NCBI GenBank assembly: GCA_902512685.1
Contig: CABXKH010000016.1
Span: 1-39,176 of the forward strand
Direction of reading: 5' to 3'
Length of the DNA: 39,176 bases
DNA from: Paracoccaceae bacterium
GTDB taxonomy: Bacteria; Pseudomonadota; Alphaproteobacteria; Rhodobacterales; Rhodobacteraceae
Under the pieces are notes generated by a model. It did not search any database. It had not been told where the DNA came from and worked only from the letters and a program-made list of their open reading frames with translations. Positions 18,079 through 25,636 of this stretch are shown piece by piece. The translations under genes were made by a program, and so were the position numbers. Positions within the stretch are counted from its first letter, which is position 1; the number at the start of each line of letters is the position of its first letter.

Positions 18079-18669
18079 TTAATTGCTTGCGCAACACGAA
18101 CTTGCACAGCAGCTACTTGCGCAACATGAACTTGCACAGCAGCTACTTGCGCAACATGAGCTTGCACAGCAGCTACTTGCGCAACACGAACCTGCACAGC
18201 AGCTACTCGCGCAACATGAACTTGCACAGCATCCCTCTTTAGCAAACATAACCTTTGCGTGCTCCATGTGGGATTCCCGCAAAATTCCATCTCGCTTGTG
18301 AACAACGCTCTGAAATACGGTCCAGTATCCGTCAGCCGAAGCGACCATATAGTCAACATCGACCAGGTTGCCTTGTGTATCTTCGAAGTCAGCACAAGAG
18401 ACATAGAAAGTATCTGCGACCAAAGACATATTGGTATGCAAGGTTTTAAATTTTACGCTTACATAATCACCTTTAACAGGATCAAATATAAGATGCCTTC
18501 CATTGATTGCAGTGACATCAATATATTCAAGCATTGCTGCTTGTACAGCTTCGCGTGTTTCACCATCACCACTTTGAGCGGCGCTCGCCGGGCCAACGCC
18601 AGATTTTGCAATATGAAATAAAATTGGAACTGCGGCTAGTTTAGCGACCTGTCGTCTAGAAAACTTCAT
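18079..18669 (-). CDS. Tat-exported protein with C-terminal CCASS repeat tail
   Basis: A 196-aa protein of unknown function. I choose the ATG at 18667-18669: GAGGT lies just upstream and it places a Tat signal at the very N-terminus (MKFSRRQVAKLAAVPI). The middle domain (about 35-140) is a compact alpha/beta stretch with GDYVSVKFKTLHTNM and DTFYVSCADFEDTQGN; I do not recognise it. The last 50 residues are ten CCASS units (third CCAGS, last CCASN), giving 20 cysteines in CC pairs. This resembles a metal-thiolate or disulfide-rich tail. Tat export would fit metal loading or folding in the cytoplasm. The cyclase pair is about 70 bases downstream on the same strand. Confidence 0.82.
   Translation of the reverse strand: MKFSRRQVAKLAAVPILFHIAKSGVGPASAAQSGDGETREAVQAAMLEYIDVTAINGRHLIFDPVKGDYVSVKFKTLHTNMSLVADTFYVSCADFEDTQGNLVDVDYMVASADGYWTVFQSVVHKRDGILRESHMEHAKVMFAKEGCCASSCCASSCCAGSCCASSCCASSCCASSCCASSCCASSCCASSCCASN
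18082..18231 (-). repeat. Coding tandem repeat, 15-bp unit in 30-bp pairs
   Basis: Ten 15-bp units encode CCASS. Alternate units use different synonymous codons (TGC TGT GCA AGT TCA against TGT TGC GCA AGT AGC on the coding strand), so the clearest DNA period is 30 bp, about five copies with few substitutions. Near-identity implies recent expansion by slippage or unequal crossover. Confidence 0.92.
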
Positions 18670-19099
18670 TATGACCTCATCAAATTGCAAACCATTAATA
18701 ACCACTAAAAACACTAATTGAATAGAGCCACTTTGCTATAGATGCTTTTGGATGTTAAGCGGCGCAAGGGTCCATAAAAACAATTCTTTTGGTGAATTTT
18801 TGTGTAAAAGGGGCCGAAATGTCTTTCGAAAGGTATGCTGTATTGCCAGAGATCAAACACTTTGGCCACGCTTTTCAAAGTACTCAAAAAGACTCTGATT
18901 TGGATTTTTTTAGTTAAAATGCGATCTTAAAAAATGTCTTTCTTTAATGCATTTTAGAGGGTTTCATATAATGGCGTTCATTCTTTGATGACAAGGATGC
19001 GCCTTGCAAATTTGAATCCTCAACCTGATACAAAGATTTCAGTTAACGTTTCGTATGCTAATTTCCATACTCTTAGAGCAAAGAAATTCAATCGAGTTT
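18670..19099. other. Intergenic region, no gene recognised
   Basis: About 430 AT-rich bases upstream of the CCASS gene, which should hold its promoter. No ORF with a family likeness. The ribosome site of the CCASS gene lies at the left edge. Confidence 0.4.
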
Positions 19100-19282
19100 T
19101 TAGCCTTTATTGTCCAAGCTATACTCGGTGGAGTTCCCGTCTAAGTCTTCTTCAATTCATATTCGTTCCGCCGCCCCTTTAACGTCATCATATTGACCAG
19201 TTCTCACCTTCCATAAAAACCCCAACAAACCGATGGGGCCCAGGATCAAAGAAACGGGCGTCAAGATGACCAGAATATTCAT
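19100..19282 (-). pseudogene. ccoS: ccoS remnant (cbb3 oxidase maturation protein), in-frame stop
   Basis: From the ATG at 19280-19282 this frame reads MNILVILTPVSLILGPIG and then FLWKVRTGQYDDVKGAAERI, a clear CcoS: one N-terminal membrane helix followed by the conserved QYDD segment. A TGA at 19157-19159 stops it at 41 aa. Reading past it gives an acidic IEEDLDGNSTEYS tail and a TAA at 19100-19102, 60 codons in all, which is the usual CcoS size. It is therefore either a nonsense-mutated pseudogene or a truncated but working protein. No ccoI, ccoGH or ccoNOP lies nearby. The upstream ribosome site is weak. Confidence 0.68.
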
Positions 19283-19459
19283 ATTGGAAACGATCAATGA
19301 TCTTTCGGCCTTTAAGCCTATCAGACGCTGAATAGAAGCTGTTGCTTATAAGGGTCAATCAAACCCAAAGCCGCGCGTGCCAAATATGCATTTAGCAGCG
19401 CGGCTCTGTATCAGTTTAGCTAGATACCACCTCAGTTGAGGCAATTTTTAAACTGTGTA

Positions 19460-19490
19460 AGGAACCGCGGTCCTCTTGGTCGCGGTTCCT
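19460..19490 (-). terminator. Hairpin downstream of znuA
   Basis: AGGAACCGCG (19460-19469) and CGCGGTTCCT (19481-19490) form a perfect 10-bp GC-rich stem with an 11-base loop, about 20 bases after the znuA stop. On the minus strand the following bases are only moderately T-rich, so it is a probable but not classical intrinsic terminator. Confidence 0.6.
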
Positions 19491-19511
19491 CAGAAAAAGC
19501 AGACCAGACAT

Positions 19512-20651
19512 CTACAGGCAATCTGAAAGCGCTTTCGCAAGATTGTGAAGCGTCTGGAAGTACAGCGTTTCACCCAATTCTAGGCCCACACCCAATGGGT
19601 CTAGAATGCCCATTTTTACATCAGATCCACTAGCAACTGCGGCAACGATGTTTGGATTGAATTGTGGTTCTGACAAAATACATGAAATATTTTGTTCGTT
19701 TATCCGGTTCTGGATTTTTGCAATCCGCGCTGGGCTTGGGTCTCTGGCATCTGAAAGCGATATGGCTCCTGCGGCATAAAAATCAAAAGCCTTTTCAAAA
19801 TACTGATACGCATCATGAAAAACAATGAAGTTGCGTCCTTCAAATGGGGCAAGTATCCCATTAATTTTGGTTGATAACTCACGTAGTTCCTTCTGACCAG
19901 CGGCAGCATTTAAGTAATATTGACTTGCATTATCTGGATCCACTTTGGACAGCGTTTGTGCAATAGCGTTCAACCATACCGCAGCGTTGTCTGGCGATAG
20001 CCAAGCATGAGGATCGTCTCCATCGTGATTATGTCCTTCGTGGTCGTCATGCGCCTCGTGATCATCATGTCCGTCGTGATCGTCATGTCCTTCGTGGTCA
20101 TCATGTCCTTCGTGGTCGTCATGCGCCTCGTGGTCGTCATGCCCATCGTGATCATCATGTTCAGCGTGATCATCATGTCCTTCGTGGTCATCATGTCCAT
20201 CGTGGTCGTCATGTCCGTCGTGGTCGTCATGCGCCTCGTGATCATCATGTCCTTCGTGATCATCATGTCCTTCGTGATCATCATGCTCTTCAAACAAAAC
20301 CCCTTGTCGGAAGGGTAATTTTAGGGTGCCTTCTACTTCAAAAAGTTCGGTTACAACGGCATCTTCTGCCAATGTCTCTATTGCGTTTTTCATCCATGGT
20401 GTGAGGCTGGCACTTACCCAAAAGACCACGTCAGCGTTTTGCAAAGACGCTGCTTCTGAAGGGCGAAGGTTGTACTCATGTGGGCTTGCTCCAGCGGGGA
20501 TAATGAGATTTGGAGTTCCAACACCTTCCATCACACGGGCCACTAATGAGTGTACTGGCGCGATATCAACGGCCACTTGTGGCGCTTCGGCGATACTCAT
20601 CCCAGCTGAGAGGGACATAATTGAACAAAGGGCAAAGGTTTTACTAGACAT
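19512..20651 (-). CDS. znuA: Zinc ABC transporter substrate-binding protein with large His/Asp array
   Basis: ZnuA captures Zn(II) in the periplasm and delivers it to ZnuBC. I use the ATG at 20649-20651, giving 379 aa with signal peptide SSKTFALCSIMSLSAGMSIA; the first ORF ATG, four codons earlier, falls inside the Zur-like box. Conserved metal-site histidines are seen in PVHSLVA, GASPHEYNLRPS, and FHDAYQYF. A charged loop of fourteen 6-residue HDDHxx units precedes the HNHDGDDPHAW segment that the family always has. Such loops collect zinc, but 84 residues is unusually long. It is transcribed divergently from zur-znuCB and a strong hairpin follows it. Confidence 0.95.
   Translation of the reverse strand: MSSKTFALCSIMSLSAGMSIAEAPQVAVDIAPVHSLVARVMEGVGTPNLIIPAGASPHEYNLRPSEAASLQNADVVFWVSASLTPWMKNAIETLAEDAVVTELFEVEGTLKLPFRQGVLFEEHDDHEGHDDHEGHDDHEAHDDHDGHDDHDGHDDHEGHDDHAEHDDHDGHDDHEAHDDHEGHDDHEGHDDHDGHDDHEAHDDHEGHNHDGDDPHAWLSPDNAAVWLNAIAQTLSKVDPDNASQYYLNAAAGQKELRELSTKINGILAPFEGRNFIVFHDAYQYFEKAFDFYAAGAISLSDARDPSPARIAKIQNRINEQNISCILSEPQFNPNIVAAVASGSDVKMGILDPLGVGLELGETLYFQTLHNLAKALSDCL
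20034..20285 (-). repeat. 18-bp coding tandem repeat in znuA (14 units)
   Basis: Fourteen 18-bp units encode HDDHEG, HDDHDG or HDDHEA (one HDDHAE). The variants are interspersed rather than clustered, suggesting repeated duplication and gene conversion. The array carries 28 His and 28 or more Asp residues. Confidence 0.93.
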
Positions 20652-20662
20652 TTTCGATCCCA

Positions 20663-20682
20663 TGTGATTTTATAACATTACA
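20663..20682. promoter_or_regulatory. Zur-like operator in the znuA/zur divergent promoter
   Basis: TGTGATTTTATAACATTACA is an imperfect palindrome, matching its reverse complement at 16 of 20 positions, and carries the GTTATA/TATAAC core typical of Zur sites. It lies between znuA and zur, so Zur probably represses znuA and zur-znuC-znuB from one site. It overlaps the upstream alternative ATG of znuA. Confidence 0.75.
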
Positions 20683-20705
20683 TTTTATAGGCGGGAGTAT
20701 TTCAT

Positions 20706-21224
20706 TTGGCAAGACCTAATGATGCGGAAAAAGAAAAATCATCTCATCCGGTTGGTTTCGAAGCACATGATCACGCAACATGCGTGCATACCGCGCTGCA
20801 GGTTGCAGACGCGCACTGCGCTGCTAAGGGGCTGCGCTTTACATCTGTTCGACGTAAGGCGCTAGAAATTTTGTTGCAAGAGCACCGAGCGCTTGGCGCT
20901 TATGATTTACTTGAAATTCTCCGTGAGGCAGGCTTTGGCTCGCAACCGCCTGTGGCATATAGGGCCATTGATTTTTTGGTTGGGAACGGGTTTGCTCATA
21001 AGGTGGAAAAACTGAATGCATTTGTCGCATGTAGTAAGCCGGGCGAATCCCATTCACCGGCATTTATGATATGCCGAACCTGTGATTTGGTGGTTGAGGC
21101 AATTTCTGGTCCGGCGCGGAGTATGATTGGTAAAGCAGCAAATAAAGTAGGATTTAAGATTGAGAAAAGTGTCATTGAGGTTGAGGGCATCTGCTGCTCC
21201 TGTGCAGAGCAAGCAAACGCGTGA
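20706..21224 (+). CDS. zur: Zinc uptake regulator Zur (Fur family)
   Basis: A 172-aa Fur-family repressor that binds DNA when zinc-loaded. The winged helix (about residues 35-90, including GLRFTSVRRKALEIL and PPVAYRAIDFLVGNGFAHK) is followed by a dimerisation domain with structural-zinc cysteines CRTC and CCSC. The start is TTG at 20706, with GGGAG about ten bases upstream and no in-frame ATG nearby. A His-containing N-terminal extension (EAHDHATCVHTA) may add metal ligands. Linkage to znuA, znuC and znuB fixes it as Zur rather than Fur. It overlaps znuC by four bases. Confidence 0.94.
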   Translation: MARPNDAEKEKSSHPVGFEAHDHATCVHTALQVADAHCAAKGLRFTSVRRKALEILLQEHRALGAYDLLEILREAGFGSQPPVAYRAIDFLVGNGFAHKVEKLNAFVACSKPGESHSPAFMICRTCDLVVEAISGPARSMIGKAANKVGFKIEKSVIEVEGICCSCAEQANA

Positions 21225-21970
21225 GCCTTATTGAATTAAAAAACCTAAGTGTTGCATATGGCTCTAATGTAGTCTTGCGTAATGTTTCTCTGGCAATAAG
21301 TCAGGGGGAAATTCTAACGATTGTGGGGCCCAACGGATCGGGCAAAACCACACTTTTTCGTGCATTGATTGGATCAGTAAATCCTGCGTCTGGCAGGATT
21401 ACCCGCAAAAGTGATTTGAATATTGGATATGTTCCTCAAAGGCTTCACATCGGAACGACCTTGCCAATTACAGTAGAGCGGTTCTTGCGTATTCAAAGAA
21501 ACAGCTCTTGGCAATCTTGCGTGCAAGCTTTGGAGAAAGCTGGAATTCGAGAGCTTGCACAAAAGCAGGTGTCTGACTTATCCGGAGGACAGTTTCAACG
21601 AGTGATGCTGGCGAGCGCTTTGTTAACTCAGCCGAACCTTTTGCTGCTGGATGAGGCCACGCAAGGGCTTGACCAACCCGGTTCGGCAGATTTTTATCGT
21701 CAGATAGAAAAGGTTCGCAAAGAAACCAATTGCGCAGTTGTTATGATCAGTCACGAATTACATGTTGTGATGAGTGCGTCAGATCGGGTTATCTGCCTTA
21801 ATGGGCATATTTGCTGCCAAGGCACCCCTGAAATCGTTACCTCAGACCCTGAGTATCGGGCGCTTTTCGGAACCGGAACAGGTGGTCAACTTGCGCTGTA
21901 CCGGCATCATCATGACCATGTGCATGATGAGAACTGCGACCACGATCACTCAAAAATATCGGAACAATAA
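21221..21970 (+). CDS. znuC: Zinc ABC transporter ATP-binding protein
   Basis: The ATPase of the ZnuABC importer, 249 aa. Walker A is GPNGSGKTT (about residues 37-45), the signature is LSGGQFQRVML, Walker B is LLLLDEATQGLD and the switch His lies in VMISHEL. The GTG start overlaps the zur stop (GTGA), which gives translational coupling. The C-terminus ends in a His/Asp-rich tail (RHHHDHVHDENCDHDH), a common zinc-binding feature of ZnuC. Its stop overlaps the znuB ATG. Confidence 0.95.
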   Translation: MSLIELKNLSVAYGSNVVLRNVSLAISQGEILTIVGPNGSGKTTLFRALIGSVNPASGRITRKSDLNIGYVPQRLHIGTTLPITVERFLRIQRNSSWQSCVQALEKAGIRELAQKQVSDLSGGQFQRVMLASALLTQPNLLLLDEATQGLDQPGSADFYRQIEKVRKETNCAVVMISHELHVVMSASDRVICLNGHICCQGTPEIVTSDPEYRALFGTGTGGQLALYRHHHDHVHDENCDHDHSKISEQ

Positions 21971-22767
21971 TGAGCTTGCTTGATGATTTTATGGTACGAG
22001 CCATATTGGCCGGCATCGGCGTGGCCATTGCCGCAGCCCCCTTGGGCAGTTTTGTTGTTTGGCGGCGCATGGTCTATTTTGGTGACGCAACGGCCCATGC
22101 TTCCATTCTTGGCGTGGCCCTGTCCCTTGCGCTTGAACTTTCGGTATTTTTGGGTGTCGTAATGGTGGCTTTAGCCATGGCGATAGCTGTCACGCTGCTG
22201 TCTCGGCGAGAATACGCAATGGAAATATTATTGGGGGTCCTTTCCTACAGCGCTTTAGCCTTTGGGTTAGTGGCGGTTTCCTTTATTTCGGGGGTAAGGA
22301 TCGATCTGATGGCATATTTATTCGGCGATATTCTGGCAGTGTCGCAGGCGGATCTTGCGGTTATATGGCTCGGCGCTCTGGCGGTTGTTGGACTTATCGC
22401 TTACCGCTGGAAAGCATTGCTAATTTCTACGCTCAGTGAAGAGTTGGCCCATGCTAATAAGATTGATCCCAAACGCGAACAACTGATCTTAACGCTCACG
22501 CTTGCAATCACAGTGGCGTTGGCCATCAAGGTTGTCGGCGCATTGTTGATTGCGGCAATGTTGATCATTCCTGCCGCCGCGGCTCGCCCGATTTCGCGGA
22601 CACCGGAAATGATGGCTGTACTGGCAGCCCTGATTGGCGCTAGCTCAGCGCTTATCGGGCTGTGCTTGGCCTATGTGATAGACACGCCTGCCGGTCCGTC
22701 TATTGTATGTGTCGCGGCATTCAGTTTTGCAGCAACGAACCTTGTCAGCCTAGCTTCTAAAAGATGA
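21970..22767 (+). CDS. znuB: Zinc ABC transporter permease
   Basis: The 265-aa membrane channel of ZnuABC, with about eight hydrophobic helices. PLGSFVVWRRMVYFGDATAHASILGVALS near the N-terminus (seen at about residues 18-46) is the ABC-3 family segment, and the coupling region HANKIDPKRE follows about residue 158. The ATG at 21970 overlaps the znuC TAA (TAATG). It is the last gene of the zur operon, with a gap of about 200 bases to the next gene. Confidence 0.95.
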   Translation: MSLLDDFMVRAILAGIGVAIAAAPLGSFVVWRRMVYFGDATAHASILGVALSLALELSVFLGVVMVALAMAIAVTLLSRREYAMEILLGVLSYSALAFGLVAVSFISGVRIDLMAYLFGDILAVSQADLAVIWLGALAVVGLIAYRWKALLISTLSEELAHANKIDPKREQLILTLTLAITVALAIKVVGALLIAAMLIIPAAAARPISRTPEMMAVLAALIGASSALIGLCLAYVIDTPAGPSIVCVAAFSFAATNLVSLASKR

Positions 22768-22932
22768 TAACGGATTTTTGACCTTTATTGCCATGTAGGG
22801 TTTTGCGGGGATACGTAGCCCATTCAAGTTAGAGCAGAGATACCACAACGGCCCTAGACAACGCAGGTTAATAGAAGCAATATTTCATTGCTTTGGTCTG
22901 TCAGGAAAAGCCTTTTATGGTTAATACTTCCT

Positions 22933-22942
22933 CTCAATTGAG
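22933..22942. promoter_or_regulatory. CTCAATTGAG palindrome upstream of the RND operon
   Basis: A perfect 10-bp palindrome about 30 bases before the RND exporter ATG, between the likely promoter and the ribosome site (AAAGGGGAAATC). It could be an operator for a local repressor, but a match this short may be chance. Confidence 0.25.
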
Positions 22943-22972
22943 GGTTATCGTTCTGTCAAAAGGGGAAATCAC

Positions 22973-25636
22973 ATGAACCGCATGTTGAATGCTATGGCTT
23001 TATGGTTTGCCAGGGTGCCTAATGTCTGTCGGCCCTACCGTTACTATATTTTGGCCCTTGCATTTATTGGCAGCGTTGGCTTGGGACTGGGCATTCGACA
23101 TCTAGAAGTGGATCAAAGTATCGATGCGTGGTTATCCGACGATAATATCGCGGTGCAAGCTTTGGATGATTTTCGGGCCCAGTTTGGATCTGATGATGGA
23201 TTATTTTTAGTTTATCGTGCCAAAGATGGCGATGTGTTTTCACCTAAATCACTATCTTTGCTCCGTGACTTAACAGACCAAATAGACAACTGGGATAGAT
23301 TAGAGCCCGCAGCATTAGGCGTGCAAGACGCCGTTTGGAAAGACCTTGATCACATTTTGCGCGTTCAAACTTTGGCCAATTTACGTTATCAAGAAAACAC
23401 ACCCGAAGCGATGGTTTCGCGAAGGCTGCTTCCCAAAGATAGTGAGGTCAGCAAAGAGATTGCCGAGGCAACCCGTGCCCGCGCTTTGGATCAAGATAAT
23501 ATTGCCCTGCAGATGTTTTCTGAAAATCAAGAATTTGGCGCTTTGGTGATCACCACAGATTTCGGGGCTGAGCCAGTGCTTGACGCAGCGCAAGGCGACC
23601 TTGATTTAGAGGCCGAGGATGAATTTGAACTGGCTTTTGATGATTTTGCGCTGGAAGTGGACGAAACGGCTATTGTCCAAGACGTAGAATTTATTGAAGT
23701 GCAACCGCAAACATATCTGGCCTTTATCACTGCGCTGAAGGCAATTTACAATCAAGACCAATTTGCTGATCAATTCGAATTTTACCCGATTGGGATGGCG
23801 GGTATGATGGAAAGCTCTATGGACATTATGATCCAGTCCGGCCTTTTGCTCGGGATTGGCGTTGTTCTACTTGTGGTTCTTTTATGGACATTATTCCAAA
23901 CTGCGGCCGCAGTGATTTGGCCCGTTTTATGTATTGTTGCAAGCATGGTTTGGGTGGTCGGTGGTATGACCTGGCTGGGCATACCGACCTCACAACTGTT
24001 GGCCTTGTCGGCAATGCTTGTTCTGGCTGTCGGGGTGGCTGATTGCGTACATGTCATGAGCGAGTACCTTTATTACAGGCGCGAAGAATTGAACCATGAA
24101 GAGGCCCTGAGCAAGTCTTATGAGAAAACTGGCGTTCCTATTTTGCTAACCACTTTAACCACCATGGCAGGAATGGGCGCGATCGCCTTTGGCGGACTTG
24201 GCCAATTTGTTGTGTTTGGAATAACCTCCGCAGCAGGGGTGTTCGCTGCCTTTGTTTTCACCCTTTTTGTGCTGCCATCTCTTTTAGAGCTTTGGCATCC
24301 AAACCCAGGAAAGGAAACTACTGCACCCACCTCATTGGTGGGGAAAATCTGGCACATTGCGACCTTACCCTTTCGATTGCTTTTTATTGTGTTCAGAAAA
24401 ATTGGCTTGAGTTGGTTGTTTACGGCGGCTTGGCTGCCCCCACTCTTGGCCCGTATTCCCAAATTTTCCTTTCAGTTTAGAGGGCTGATCATCATCGTAT
24501 TCACCCTTATTTTTGGGATATGCCTTTATGGTGCCAGCAAAGTAAAAATTGACTCTAACCTTGTCGATCTCTTTCGGGAAGGGACACCCTTGCGGATTAC
24601 CTATGAGATTGTCGACACCCATATGGCAGGCACCTCATCTATGGAAATCATGATGGATTTCTATGAAGAAGATGCCCTGAGTGACCCGACAGTTTTGCAA
24701 GCGATTGATCGTCTGCAAGAAGTGATTGAAAGCAAATATAGCCACCTTGTGACCCGTACCAATTCGATCGCTGATTTGGTAAAATCAATGCATAAAACCA
24801 TGCAAGATGGAGACCAGAATTTCTATACAATACCAGATGACCAACAGGCGGTTTCCCAGCTTCTGTATCTGTTTAACAGCAGTGCGCCAGAAGATCGGCA
24901 AGCGCTTGTATCTGATGATTACGCTCGGTCGCATATATCTATCCAGATGAGAAATGCGGGATCCGTTGAATATGCAGAATTATTGGCACGCATGCAGCAG
25001 GATATAGATGCTGCATTTTCTGGGCTTAGCACAAAGTATGAACAGCAAAAAATTACCGTCACGGGAAGCGTGGCGCTGTTGATGCAACTGGCTGATGTCA
25101 TTTCAAACCTTCAGGTGAAATCTTTGACCATTGCCATTGTGATCATCTCTGCCTTTTTGATGTTGGCGCTCGGATCATTTTACGGCGGTATGCTTGCGAT
25201 TATTCCCAATATGCTCCCATCTGTTTTCGCGTTCGGATTAATGGGTCTGTTTGGCATTCCTCTGGATACGGATACGCTTATGATTGCGCCGCTGATCATT
25301 GGTATCGCAGTGGATGACACCATTCATTTTGTAACCCATTACCGCATGGCACTGGCCAAACACGGAGATCTTGCGCGTGCGATAAAAGAAGCCGTGCTTC
25401 AAGTAGGACAAGCTGTAACATTCACAACCTTGGTGCTCGGCATTTGCTTTTTCATGCTGACTTTTTCTGATTATTTGGGCCTTGCAAAAGTTGGATTTTT
25501 TGGCGCCCTTGCTATTTTTGTGGCATTGCTTTGCGACCTTCTGTTTTTGCCAGCGCTGATTTATGTTTTCAAACCGAAATTCGGGGTTAAGGATGCAATA
25601 ACGGACACCGCCCCGGTTGCAGGAGCTTCTTCATGA
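22973..25636 (+). CDS. RND-superfamily (MMPL/COG1033) exporter
   Basis: An 887-aa proton-driven exporter of the hydrophobe/MMPL branch of the RND superfamily. It has the duplicated layout: TM1 (about 26-44), a periplasmic domain (45-285), TM2-6 (286-440), TM7 (about 504-522), a second periplasmic domain (525-710) and TM8-12 (715-870). Acidic residues expected in the proton relay lie in VGVADCVHVMSEY (TM4, about 352) and GIAVDDTIHFVTHY (TM10, about 777). The first periplasmic domain has a very acidic stretch (residues about 205-235). It is followed, with a four-base overlap, by a LolA-like carrier and then a predicted outer-membrane barrel, implying transport of a lipid or lipoprotein-like cargo to the outer membrane. 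A strong ribosome site precedes the ATG. Confidence 0.9.
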   Translation: MNRMLNAMALWFARVPNVCRPYRYYILALAFIGSVGLGLGIRHLEVDQSIDAWLSDDNIAVQALDDFRAQFGSDDGLFLVYRAKDGDVFSPKSLSLLRDLTDQIDNWDRLEPAALGVQDAVWKDLDHILRVQTLANLRYQENTPEAMVSRRLLPKDSEVSKEIAEATRARALDQDNIALQMFSENQEFGALVITTDFGAEPVLDAAQGDLDLEAEDEFELAFDDFALEVDETAIVQDVEFIEVQPQTYLAFITALKAIYNQDQFADQFEFYPIGMAGMMESSMDIMIQSGLLLGIGVVLLVVLLWTLFQTAAAVIWPVLCIVASMVWVVGGMTWLGIPTSQLLALSAMLVLAVGVADCVHVMSEYLYYRREELNHEEALSKSYEKTGVPILLTTLTTMAGMGAIAFGGLGQFVVFGITSAAGVFAAFVFTLFVLPSLLELWHPNPGKETTAPTSLVGKIWHIATLPFRLLFIVFRKIGLSWLFTAAWLPPLLARIPKFSFQFRGLIIIVFTLIFGICLYGASKVKIDSNLVDLFREGTPLRITYEIVDTHMAGTSSMEIMMDFYEEDALSDPTVLQAIDRLQEVIESKYSHLVTRTNSIADLVKSMHKTMQDGDQNFYTIPDDQQAVSQLLYLFNSSAPEDRQALVSDDYARSHISIQMRNAGSVEYAELLARMQQDIDAAFSGLSTKYEQQKITVTGSVALLMQLADVISNLQVKSLTIAIVIISAFLMLALGSFYGGMLAIIPNMLPSVFAFGLMGLFGIPLDTDTLMIAPLIIGIAVDDTIHFVTHYRMALAKHGDLARAIKEAVLQVGQAVTFTTLVLGICFFMLTFSDYLGLAKVGFFGALAIFVALLCDLLFLPALIYVFKPKFGVKDAITDTAPVAGASS

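Noticed and set aside
18027-18404. Open frames across the CCASS repeat in two other frames, reading VQVHVAQVAA-like and LLAQHELAQQ-like repeats
   Set aside because: The repeat lacks stop codons in several frames. The called frame has a good ribosome site, a Tat signal and a sensible domain; the others do not.
19283-19440. Possible 3' end of ccoI upstream of the ccoS remnant
   Set aside because: The short stretches (such as SLIVSN just before the ATG) are too small, and no P-type ATPase motif is visible.
18082-20285. The tandem repeats considered as CRISPR arrays
   Set aside because: The units (15 and 18 bp) are contiguous and in frame, with no spacers, and no Cas genes are near.
20007-20318. 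Plus-strand hydrophobic ORF opposite the znuA His array
   Set aside because: It arises because the 18-bp repeat has no stops on the opposite strand. It overlaps znuA completely and has no family.
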